This document shows positions 11,901 through 23,900 of a stretch of 64,000 bases of DNA, piece after piece (position 1 is the first letter of the stretch; each line of letters begins with the position of its first letter). The translations under genes were made by a program, and so were the position numbers. A model generated the notes under the pieces. That model had not been told where the DNA came from. It searched no databases and was given only the letters and a program-made list of their open reading frames with translations. Where the stretch lies: positions 4,933,157 through 4,997,156 of the forward strand of contig NC_044210.1 in the NCBI RefSeq assembly GCF_900880675.1. Reading direction: 5' to 3'. The DNA is from Sparus aurata (lineage: Eukaryota > Chordata > Actinopteri > Spariformes > Sparidae).

Positions 11901-14900
11901 TGAGTAAGGAAGGTGTTATCGCAGTAATGATGATGATGTGCTAATAAGCAGTTAGTTGGGTTAGTAAAATGTAGCCAGTACAGTACCAGGGGACTCACAG
12001 CGTGGCCTGAAGCGGTCACCAGGACTAGCCTGGGAGCCGGAGTTAGAGGAGCCGGAAGAGCTGCCGCTGCCTGGCCGAGGCTGGAGCTTCTCCACTCGGT
12101 CCCACAGTGGGCGCTGCTCCACGTTACTGTTGCAAATAACAATGCTGCATCAACAAGGACAGTGGAAACACTATTCACAGTAAAAATAGAACATTGCTGG
12201 CAATACTTCTCTATCATTATATTTCGATATATGCCAATATAACATGGATTGAATTGAATATTAGCTGTAACAACAAATAGCTGTTGTACAAAAACTACAT
12301 AATCCAAACTAAAAATACATTTTTCACATACCCGCCAGCGTTCCTCTGCCCGCCCTGGTTGCCAGGCTGCGATGGCAGAGGAGACTCTCGGCGTGACAGC
12401 ACTGGAGACCTGGATGTTGTCCTTACTGGGACCTGGAGGAGACAGATTTAAAGATCCTCATACATTGACGAATACGTTTGTGTTAGATTATCCCGTTAAA
12501 GTGACACCATCAAAAAAACCATAATAAATACCAACTGTACCTCATCAAAAAAAAAAATCAACAGTGTCATAAATGCTTTATTTAGATCCAAAACCCAGGG
12601 CTCAAACAGCTTAAGAGTGAAATTCAAGCTTTTTTAAAACCCATTTATGAAACCTAAATTAATTTTCAGACTTTAAAGTATTAATCATGACATCTAATTA
12701 GTCATAAGTGCAACTACAAAAGACCTTTTTTTAACCACAGCATATAAGTGTATAAGGTTTTAATTTGTTTTGATCATCATCTTTTAATCCTTTTCCAATC
12801 CTAATCCATTTTTCGAGGAGTATTTTCAAATTCAACAGTTACAATTAAGCATTTTCCAGACCTTCAAGACTGTGTGAGAACCCTGAAAGAAAAACATACC
12901 GCTGCATCATGAAGCATTAGCTCCAATGGGAATTCCAGTGGAAATGACAAAACGCTTTCTCAGTGACAATAGAACATCTCCGACATCAGCACCCCCGCAA
13001 CACACCAAGAACCAATTTAGGCCTGAGGAATGCGTTTCTTTAAAATTAATATTGTGTTAAATCATGACAGAGCTTTGAAATACGCAATGTTCAGAACCTT
13101 TTTGTCATTTGTAGACCTATACATCCAAAGTGTCCTGGTTAAATTTGAATAATATATTTTGAATAGTTATTTTTGAATTATGTTCAATGGTAATGAGAAA
13201 TGAGACCAAACACAACACGGCAGACACAAAAAGACAGGTTGTGGTTGAGCATGAAGATTAGTTAAGTGATTGTCATGAAAGGATGTGAATGAGGGAGAGA
13301 CAAGGTCGGGAAAGGAACGGGGTAGGGGGCCCTCATCAGCTCCTTACCTTGGGAGGTATCTCCTCGCTGCTGGCCTGGTGCTGGGCCTGAGGGTGATGGA
13401 GGGGAGGTTGGGGCTGGGGGTCAGTGCGTGCGGGCGATGGGTGGTGGTGGTGGTGATGGTGGGGGTCCTGGGAACGCAGGTGGAGTTGTGCAAAGCTAGA
13501 GGTCACGCCGCTGGGCTCGCTGAAGGACTGGGAGCGAGCGACCACGGGCGGAGGAGGAGGAGGAGGAGGAGAGGGGGCGGCGCTGTTGCTGCTCTTTAGA
13601 GCAGCCAGGTGGGACCACTGGACCTTTTAGGGGGTGAGGGAGGGGGGAGCACAGAAGGAAGAGTAGGAGGAGGAGGGGGGGAGGTGAAACAAGCAGACAA
13701 TACAGTGAGACATGAGGGAAGATGTGTGTGGCTTTTCACATACATGTGCTTAGATTGATAACACATGCATACAAGCAGACAGAGCACAACATGATATGAT
13801 GATGTGTTTGAACTCATATTCATTGTCTGGACCTCAGATTGATGTAAATGCTTAACCTCTTAATGAACGCCCCCATTCTAAGGTTCTTTTTCCAAAACGA
13901 CATACCGAAATTAAAAGCATGACAGCTCCCACAGTTTGAGACTCAGGGATGTGCTGTACCATTGGAAAGGTAACACCCTCAAGTTTTTTCTAGAAGTGTA
14001 AGTGTGATTCTATGACATACTGACACAGAGTTACAGAGGTTGGAACACAGGTTTTGGTTTCCATCCAATTCAAATATCAATAAACTGACTAAAATATAAG
14101 GTTTCAGGTATGTCAAAAGACTAAAAAAAATTGATTTTTCACAATTTTTTTTCTAAAGGCATGTCTGTGCGTTTTGCTTGGGTCCTTTTTTTCCAAGAGC
14201 GCCTACTGAGATTCAAAGGCTTATAACTTGAGAACCACTTTACCTAGAAACATAATCTTGGCCTCAAATGAAAGCTAAGACCCCGGGGGTTTCTTGCTGG
14301 TTCGACACTTGTAGCTAGTTTCGGGTAAAATGACATGGATATTCCCATTCTATGGACTCTTGGCGAACTATGAAAAAAAAATGTGGCATGATGTTATAGC
14401 TGTGGAAAAAGGGAACACTCCGAAGGTATGTAGGCATTCTTGCTTCTTGCGGTAGAGGGCTCTTTCTAATGTTGTGTCATGGTGACTTTAGAAGGCTATT
14501 ACATGGTCTGGAAATAACTTTTTTGGGCTTAAAATAATCACGACAGTCTCAGCTTTCCAACAGTGAGTATATAATGTTAAGATCTGATGCTTAAAACTAT
14601 TAGCAAAAAAACTATTAGTTTTTACGAAGGGTGTTCGTTTAGTGAAAGGTGTTCCTATGTTGGAACGGTGTTCCTTAAGAGGTTAAAGGTATAGTCAGGG
14701 ATCATTTGGGGAAATATGACGCCTACACCAAGCGCCTGTTTTTAAATTTTTGATTTTGTACAAATGAAACAAACAAGATACAATGTGTTTATTAGTGAGC
14801 TTCTGAGGTGCTGTTCGGCAGATTTCTTTACTTTTGCACAAAACCAGGTAACCTGCCTCACCCTGTTTTCAGTCTTTATGCTAAGCTAAGCTAACTAACC

Positions 14901-17900
14901 AATGGCGCCAGTCTTATATTTGGCATAGAGATTTGAAAGTGATCTCCCAGAATTATCCCTTTGACCATGTTTTAAATGATTATTTTTTTAGAAAAAGACA
15001 TTGTGTGTTTAAATACATGTAATTCAACTGTATCAGTAGTTATCACTTTGCAAAAAATACACAAACCTGTCATATACAGGGTTCGTACACATTTTTCAAG
15101 GTCAAATTCAAGCACTTTTCAAGCACTTTTAAGGGTCATTTTTAAGATTTTCCAGCACCTTACTGCTGGGGTAAAACACGTATCTAAAGGAATATATATA
15201 CTTGTGATTTTTTCTTCACTTTTTATCACAATTAAGTACATTGTATTATGCTGTAAACATCTAAAATTATATTCTATAATAGCAAAAACTTCAGAAATTA
15301 ATTATCCAGTCTGATCCCAATTTTGTAAAAGACACAGAGTTATAATGTCAAGCACTTTCGAGCACTTAAACTAAAATCCAAGCACTTTTCAGACCTGGAA
15401 AACACAACATTGAAATTCAAGCACTTTCAAGGATTTCAAGCACCCGTACGAACCCTGCATATAATAAATGGCGTAAAGTGGAAATTTGATTGATATACCT
15501 AAAATTGTTCAATGATGACCCTCAATGGTGACTATTTAAAAACACTCTAATAGTCTCAAAAACAATTCCCTCAGACTGGTCCCAGGCAATACAATAGAGA
15601 TGTGTTCTGTTTTGTATTCAAAAAGGGTTGCACATCTTCTGCACCAGTGATCGAGTGTGCACTTGGTAGTTGCTCACTGGAAAGAAAAATGTTGTGGGAA
15701 ATGAATGGAGCAGGGTAGGGTTGAATCTTAAAGGCTGTTGACACCTGACATAAACATGCATTTTTGTGAGTCATTTTGTTAATTTTGACATGTATACAAT
15801 CAATATAATGTTTAATAAATCTAGTGTAAATGACGGAATCAGTTGAAACCGTATGTTCAAACAGCTCCTATATATTACAGGTAACAAGTTTTATGCATGA
15901 AAACAGACGGGCTGGTTCAGTGATGCCGCTACAAACTTACAGTTTGTACAAGGAAAGAAACAAGTTTACAGGAAGGCACGGATGATTTAGAATTTGCCAA
16001 AGTTTGTTTAGTTTCTCCTCTCTCAAAATTGTGCTTATTTTTAAGCGAGTCTGAGGATATTGTGGTTTCTAGTTCAGAGGTGAAAAATCAGTTAAAACTG
16101 ACGCTGTGTTCACAAACATCTGCTGCTCCTTGGCAGGTGAGACAGCTCAAACACGTGTTTTGCATCACAGTGAACCACATTGAAATCAAACATTGTGTTT
16201 TGTGTATATGAGAATCCTGTCATGGCTTCTTCTTCTGTCTTACCGTGGATGTCAGTTGAGTAGGGGGCCTTTTAATGTGGCCCAGGAAACATTGCTAAAA
16301 GAATGTGGTCATACAGTATATGCATATCCCCAAGTGATTAAGCTTCAATTTACAGATTAAATCATCTCTTTCCAAATATGTCATTAAGGCATTGTTATAA
16401 ACAACTTTCCAGTTTTCATTGCATAATCTTTTCATCATCTAATTCTAAAAAGAAGGAAGATATCAGGGCTCAAGAAAATTTCCTCTCAAGTCCTCTGTCC
16501 CTCACTGCTGGATTTGTGTACCCTCGGGTTTTGTCAAACAGCTTAGCAACAGAGAGAGCATCAGGAGACAGAGGAAAAGGCAAGGGAGGAGGAAGGAGTT
16601 ACCTGAGGCTCCATGGGCCGGTGCATGGCGGAGGCCTCAGAGGAGGAGCTGCCGTTGGAGAATGGTTCAGAGGAGCGGGGAGGCAGAGGGGGCTGCTTGG
16701 GAGGAGGGGCAGTCTGAGGGGAGCCCTGAATGTTCTTACGGTACCGCTCGTCGGCCTGGGATGAGGGGAATGGTAAAGGATAGAGATGGGTCAGGTGAAA
16801 CATTTAAATGACTGAAATAAAGTAGATAAAGATCAAGTAGAAGGGAACCACTTCTGAGGGATTTTAAGTCAAAATTGACTGCTTTCTTTTCCGATTCAAA
16901 ATGGTTCCCATCTCCTTGTTTTTTCTAACGTCCCTTAGGAGTCATTTGTCACACTCAAAAACCTTCATATTTGACTGACAAAGACATCCGTTGACAGTGA
17001 TCTTAAACATGCTTTAAGCCCATTCGAGGCAGCCGTACAAACAAGTGTATGTGCACAGACAGAGGTGTATACGGGACTTTTTAAAACACATTTGAGTGTT
17101 TAACGGAGGAAAAAAAATCATTGTTAATGACACGGAACAGCTCAGTTGATGACAGGAGAAACTGCTTTCGCATCCTGCATGTTAGTCTGGGCCTCAGCCG
17201 TCGTCATGCAATGGCCCAATCCACACACATCGATAGTCAGAACAGCCTAATTGAAGAATAGTATCATAGGTAGGCCATTCAAGATCAAGAGAAATTCCTA
17301 GAAACTGTGGGTCTGTATTGTTCTGAGGAGAAAAACCTCTACGAGACGATGACAAAAGAGACAATTGACTTTTGTTTCTTCTGGTCAGTGGATACAAAAA
17401 TTTAAAAACGATGGAAACTAAAAAAATAAAAGCTTAGAGGAGGGTAACGAATCATCTTTATTTTAGTGGGGAAACAAAAATAAAAGATCTGAAAAGGGAG
17501 CCTGGAAATAGGTAATCTTGCTTATTTTTTCACTTTCTCCCAAACCTACCAAAGTATTATTTCTCTTTCTCTTGTTCAGCCTGTTTAGAATGACAACTGA
17601 GACGATGGTTTTATTAGTCGAGGAGACTAGCAACACTGCAAGTGAGAGCGAGCGCCGAGAAAGAGTGGAGGAGAACAGCCCGGTTTTATTCAGGACGTAA
17701 AAAGGCTGGTGCTGGTGGCTGCGAGCCCGTAGGTTTCCCTTCTCTACCATACCCCCCATTTGTTTCACCAAAGGGGTCTGGCTGAGAGGGCCTGCGTGGT
17801 AACAAATTAGTTACTGCTTTGGAATAACACTATAACAGAAAACGCCAAATTATATTAATCTATTTTGGCTAAAAAGAAAAGCATTATTTGCTGCTCGCAC

Positions 17901-20900
17901 CACCTCTATCATCATGGTCGCTGAGGCCATTTGAAAACAAGCAAGAAAAAGATGAAAAGAGCAGGCAGCGCCAAGGAGGAGGTTCACCTCTCTGATAGGC
18001 TGAGGGGGATGACTGTCAGGCTCTGTGGACCTATCGAGCTCCAAACTTTCTGCCTGGGGAGGTTCAGAGTCAGTGGGGGTTTCAGTCTGAGGGGGGGCGG
18101 GGCTGGGACAGGTCTCATCAGAGTCGGTCCCCTCTGGCACCGCTGCCTGGGATATTTCCGAGGGGACTGTCTGAAGGGCTTTGGAGGAGGTCTCATAAGC
18201 ACCTTTTGGTACAGAAACAGCACTGTCGAGGACATGAGCTTGAGGGGTTGTGGGGAGGACTCTGTCGGGGGGAAGGGTGGAGGTCTGCGGAGGTTTGCTA
18301 TGGTCTGAGGAGAGTTTGGTCTTATCGCCAGGCTGCTGTTTGGATTCGTGCTGGAGCGACAGCAGGTAGGCCTGCTCCTGCTGCAGGCGCTTATGGAGTC
18401 GCTCTGCCTTGCGCTGCTCCTCGAGCTCCCGCCACTTGAACTCCTATCGCAGAGTGTGGGGTTGATTCAAGGTGGTGAGAAGAGACGGAGAAGCTGGCAG
18501 CCTGCCTCAGCCTGACAATCTTATGCTGACTAAAAATCAGTGCGTAATCTTTCAAATCCCTCTCTAAAACACACTTATACAGACAGACTTTGGCAGCATT
18601 TTTCAGCTTTATAGTCTACTATCTCCATTTTATTTATATGCAATACTTTACTTAATAGTATCTCTGGCTCTGAAGGTCACTTGACTGTGTATTTAATGTT
18701 TTGTAAAAACATACTGTTTTACTCTTGACAAGAATAACATGAAATTGAATGAATCTAATAAAATATAAAAATGCAGTACCAGTAGCATATATATAAAAAA
18801 AAAAAAATAAAAAAAAATAAAAAAATGTGGGTTGGTTAAAATAATATAGAATGTGATTTAAAAAATCCAAAAGTAATGCAAAGGTTTGTAATACAAGGGA
18901 TTTAACAATTTGACGATCTGAAGATGACTCTCTGATTTGCCCAGTTTTTAAATCAAAAAGGAACTCATAGTTAAATAAGTCAAGTCCATAACTGTGATGC
19001 CATGTAATTTATATGAAAAGTTTACCTTAAAAACACTAAATTAAACTCCAGGAAACCAAAAAAGCAAATGAATAACAACACTACTGAAATCAATCCCTCA
19101 GGAGAACATCAGGGATCATTTGCAATAATAACATATTTGATGCCGTATGTAAGGTCTGTGTGTGACTGACCAGTAGCATGGCCTGTTCACGGAGCAGCTG
19201 CTCCTGCAGCATCTCCAGGTGTCTCTGCTCTTCCTCCAGCTGACGCCTGATGTACTCCTGTCAATCAAAACAAAGCAAAGCAACCATTGTTATCAGTGGG
19301 CATCCAAAGAGACCAAGTCATGAGTAGGAATACAATGCTGAGCTATACATTCCATTGCCGTTTCTGATGTTTCTGCCTTACAATGATCGTCTCATTCGAA
19401 TAACAATTTTCAAGTCTCACAGGAGACATTAAAGGCACTTAATCTGTGCACCATAGTCAACAATGTGTCAGCTGTGCAACCTTACTCCCTGACTGCAGAA
19501 GGATCTGGCAAGGACATTGTATCTTTTCTGCCACTACACAGCTTTATTTCCATTCAAGTCAAGATACACGGTAAAAGCGTACACAGTAATTGCAGAGTTA
19601 CATAATTATTAAGTTTACAGAGCTTTGGTGCCATTTCCTTTTCTGTGATGTGGTTTTTGTGAAAACAGTGCTAGAGCCTGTTCTTAATCATAACCTTAGC
19701 ACAGCCACAGCTTGTGTTTCCTGCATTTTAGAACTAACCTAAAAAAAAAAATCATTTCTTCCCAGCACAACAGATATCGCCTTCTGCCGTGAAAGGGCAT
19801 ACTATTGCAAAATTAGTATGCCACAGCCCCTAGAGCATCCCAGCTTGATAAATCAAAAATCAGCTGACCTGTTCACGATCATTCCTTCTCTTCTCGTCCT
19901 CAGCACGCCGGCGTTCCTCCTCTTCCTTACGTCGACGATCCATCTCTTCAACGCGCCTCTTGTCCTCTTGCTCACGGCGTCGCTGCTCACGCTCCTGTTG
20001 CCTCCTCATCTCCCGTTCGCGTCGCTGTTGCTGCAGGTGGCAGGAGACAAAGAATTGTCAACATTTCTCAACAAGAAACCTGATTTTAAGTCATCCGGTC
20101 ACATCTTTTAAAAGCACGATGAAAAAAAAAAATAAGCTACCTCCTCCAGCCTTCTCCTCTGTTCCTTCTGCTGCTCAATGCGTTTCTGCCTTTCAGCCAG
20201 TAGTTGGCGCTTGTACTCCTCCTGCTCCCGAAGCTGCTGCTCCTGGAGGAGCTGCTGGCGACGGAGGGCCTCTGATCGTTCCTTGTTCTCCTGCTGCAGG
20301 CGGATGAAGTCACGTCGCAGAGTCGACTCACCTGGTACATTGACAATGGAGCTGCATGATGGGAGGAAATGGGACAGAGCATTAGTTTAGATACAAGAGA
20401 GACTTTAAATACACTGATTTTAGTGCTGTATCTAATGGACCATACCTGGGCTCTCCCTCCTGCTCTGGGGGATCCTCTTCTTCCTCCTCACTGCCACTAT
20501 ACTCATACTCTGTCTCATCTGCATAAGAAATAAGAATCACTCTGAGTTCAAGAACTTCAGAAGAACACAAATTTGAAAGGTTTCCAGGTTTTCTGTGATA
20601 TTAAACAAAAAAGAGAAAGACGGAGACATACGCACCCTTTTCTCCCCTCTTCTTCTTGGTACGGTCGATGTGGTCTTTGAGCTGAATGCGGACTTGCCTC
20701 TCGTTGGGTTGGTCTCGGATGAAGGGGTGCTTCAGGAGCTGCTCCGTCGGGGGGCGCTGCGTGTAGTTCTTCACCAGACAGCCCTCGATGAAACTAAAAA
20801 ACTTTTTGGACCTTCGGGGATTGCAGAGGAAGAGCAGGGAGTTAACAGAGAAAAACAATGCGTGGCGGAGAGGGTGACGTATATAAAAGGAGACAGTGGG

Positions 20901-23900
20901 TGCCAGACAAATATTTCAGCCATGGAAAGATAGAGCACATCAGTGGATCCTAAGTAAAACGGACATTTCTGCAAACAAGCTCCGAGTCCAAATTAACAAC
21001 AGTCCCTCTCCTACGGCCTCTGGTTTCTCTGTGTTCATTGAGGTTTATCCATATGGACAGGCATCATTGAATCTTTCATCACATGTATGCCATGAAAACT
21101 CTGAAATATTGGGCACAGTACGATGAAATTATCGTCACAATTGCACCTGCTGATGAAGGCGCGGGTTCATTTCACTTTCGATTAAAAAAAATTAAACGAT
21201 CAAACAGCAAATAATCATTTTTTGTTAATTCAAGATAATAATCTATCCATCTATAATAAAGTCAAAGCTGATCCATAACATAACTTCTGTTAAAATAGGA
21301 ACTAATCCATCTTAGCTCCGCCAGCTACAAAAAAATGTTAGAAGTTGGGAGTTTTTTCTGCTGTGTGTGCCAGGAGAGGCTGAGCCTGCCAGAGCAGGTG
21401 TACCACAGATGTTCACCGAGGAAAGGCCAACAAACTTCAAGCCTCTGTAGCTGCCTTGTCTGTTGTCAGAGATAAATTCAAAATGCACAGGCACACAGAA
21501 AGAGGCCAAGTGGGAAATATATAGAAAAATATCTTATCTTATAGAAAAACCTCCTGTGTTCCGATTCATTAAGGTGTAAAGAGGATTGGAAAGGATAGAA
21601 ATACTCACACATGCACAAAGAACACATCTTTTGTGCATGGTACTCACCATTTTTTAGACTTGAGCCTGGGAGGAGGATTTCTTGGAATGAGGAAAAGTGC
21701 ACGCATAGGGTGCATGTCGCAAAGCGCTGAAAGAAGACACGTACAAAGCAATAAGATTTTAGAGACCAGTCAAACACAAACACACCAATATTAAGAAAAA
21801 AATGCTACTCACGTGGTGCTCCTTCAGCCATTTCAATAGCTGTGATGCCACAAGACCACAGATCACTCTGTGAAAGCAGAGGATGCTCATTAACCAAAAC
21901 CACACAAACACACATGCCTAGACAAATCAAGGTGCTCACAGGTACGATGCACCTGTTTCACACAATAACATCATGTCATGATTGCCTGAGACTTCTGCAG
22001 AGGCTCTTACCCTATAGTCGTATGTGGCATCTGGGTTCTCGTCACAAGCGATGACCTCAGGGGCCATCCAATAAGGGGTCCCGATGAAGGTGTTTCTCCT
22101 GCCTACTGTCCGGTCCAGCTGAGCACTCACGCCAAAGTCAACTACAGAGAGTGATTAGAGTGATCACCGTCAGACTCAACTTGGAATTAGACGTTCCTTT
22201 CAGGAGAGACTTAGGGTTTTCATCACTGTTATTTTCATACTTCATCAGTCACACCTGAAGCAATTTAGAGCTAAGAAATAGACATTCACACTATGGCAAT
22301 TTTCCTCTGGTGTGACATTTAGGGGTGGGAGGCTCAAATGATGGAATAATGTCATAATTCTGCATTCACTATCATTTCACCGTTATCCTATTATTCCGCC
22401 ACTGAAAAGACAAATTATAATGAGGGACACTGATCATACATATGTCAACAACTCCTGTGATTCATTTGCAACAACAGAATTTTGGTCACCAAAGCTTTAA
22501 AAGAACTAAAAACACTTTTTCTTAATCAGCTTTATTTCCACATTTGTCACCCTGTTTCTTATTTCTTACAGCTTCTAAGTGGGTGGGGCTTAGTTGGGAA
22601 AACATGATACCATGTAAATCTTTGCTCCCATCAGATTGTATGGAAATGTGGATTGAAATATAAAGACAGCTGTGGGGTTAATTGCTTTTATTGTCGGTAC
22701 TGTCAAATCTAATCAAACCACGCCACACTCACTCATAACTGAGCAAACTCTTTATATAATACCTAAATATTTTTTTCTTAGATTTTTGATAACTTTGTCA
22801 TAAATACATAGAATATGCACAGGATTTGTCTCATCCCACAATCAAGTCAAGAACGTGGTTTTTGATTGACAACTAAAAAATTCACAAAGCGTGTCTAGAA
22901 GTTGTATGCTTTCCTTAGGGATATGCCAAAATTGCACAATGAAAACTGACAATGGATCCTCAGTAGCACGACTGTGATCTGACAAAAAGTTAGCGAACAA
23001 CAGGAAAAATCTACATTGCCACTCACCAAGTTTGACTTCAGCATTCTCTGTCAACAGGACGTTCTGGCCTTTGATGTCACGATGGATGACGTGGTGGGCA
23101 TGTAGGTGAGCAAGACCCTGAGGAGAAGGAGAGAGAGGAAGAAAGGCACAGGACATGAGTAAGGGGAGGTGAGGCGAGGCGAGGAGAGGAGAGGAGAGAA
23201 GAGGAGGCTCACCCTGAGGATCTCTCTGGAGATGTAGGCTATCCAGTCTTCCTTGAGCTGGTTCCCTTTGGTGTTCTTCACCAGGTCTGTGATCGAACCA
23301 GCTCCACAGAACTCCATCACCAACTAAGCGAACAGGTACAAAATATGAACGATCAGGAGGGAAGCCCATGTTATTTGATCAAACAATGATAACATTAATA
23401 TGCATAATGCTCGTAAACACTGCCAAAATATAGGAGACCCCAGTGGTATGAAAAAAAAGAAAATACCAGAGGGCAAGGGAGAAATGAAAAATTTGAAATT
23501 TCATAGAGCTTAAGATAACTGAAAAATTAAAGTGGTTGGAAGAAATAATCATTGCGGCTGGTCATCTTCACTTCCTGGAATGGATTTGAGGGCTTACCCA
23601 TAGCTGGTCGTCGTGCCCCGGGGGGCTCTTCTTAATGAAAGCACCATAGTAGGTTGCTATGTTTCGGTGATGGGAATACTTCTTTAGCATATTGATCTCA
23701 AGTTTAATTTCCTCCTCTTCATCCTGTGAACACAAACAAACACACACACATGTTACGGAGGCACAAAAACACAAGTGTGTTTATGTTTTATGGTGAAAAT
23801 AACATCGTTGTGTAGGCATCATTGGTCATCCTTTGGCCTTGAGTGACATTTTATGTCAGATTCAAATCAATGCACTTCCATAATTAGGGTCATGGTAAGT

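Larger units (their letters stand above)
6438..18440 (-). other. map4k4: map4k4 disordered linker exons (variable between isoforms)
   Basis: Ten exons from 17988-18440 to 6438-6555 encode roughly residues 495-1133. Recognisable family pieces are [10 protein letters not shown] and RSSEPFSNG (16603-16755), [10 protein letters not shown] (13348-13623), [12 protein letters not shown] (12332-12432), [12 protein letters not shown] and [18 protein letters not shown] (10441-10619), LSNGETES (9245-9350), [18 protein letters not shown] (8516-8824) and [17 protein letters not shown] (6438-6555). The middle of this block contains His, Pro and Ser homopolymer runs. Exons 17988-18440, 16603-16755, 13348-13623, 8516-8824 and several others are whole-codon cassettes, so skipping them keeps frame. 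Known family members are alternatively spliced here, so the full-length product is a maximal isoform, not necessarily the main one. Confidence 0.85.

Noticed and set aside
15077..15457. tRNA-like 'ggttcgta' phrase
   Set aside because: It is the terminal repeat of a transposon and no cloverleaf can be formed around it.
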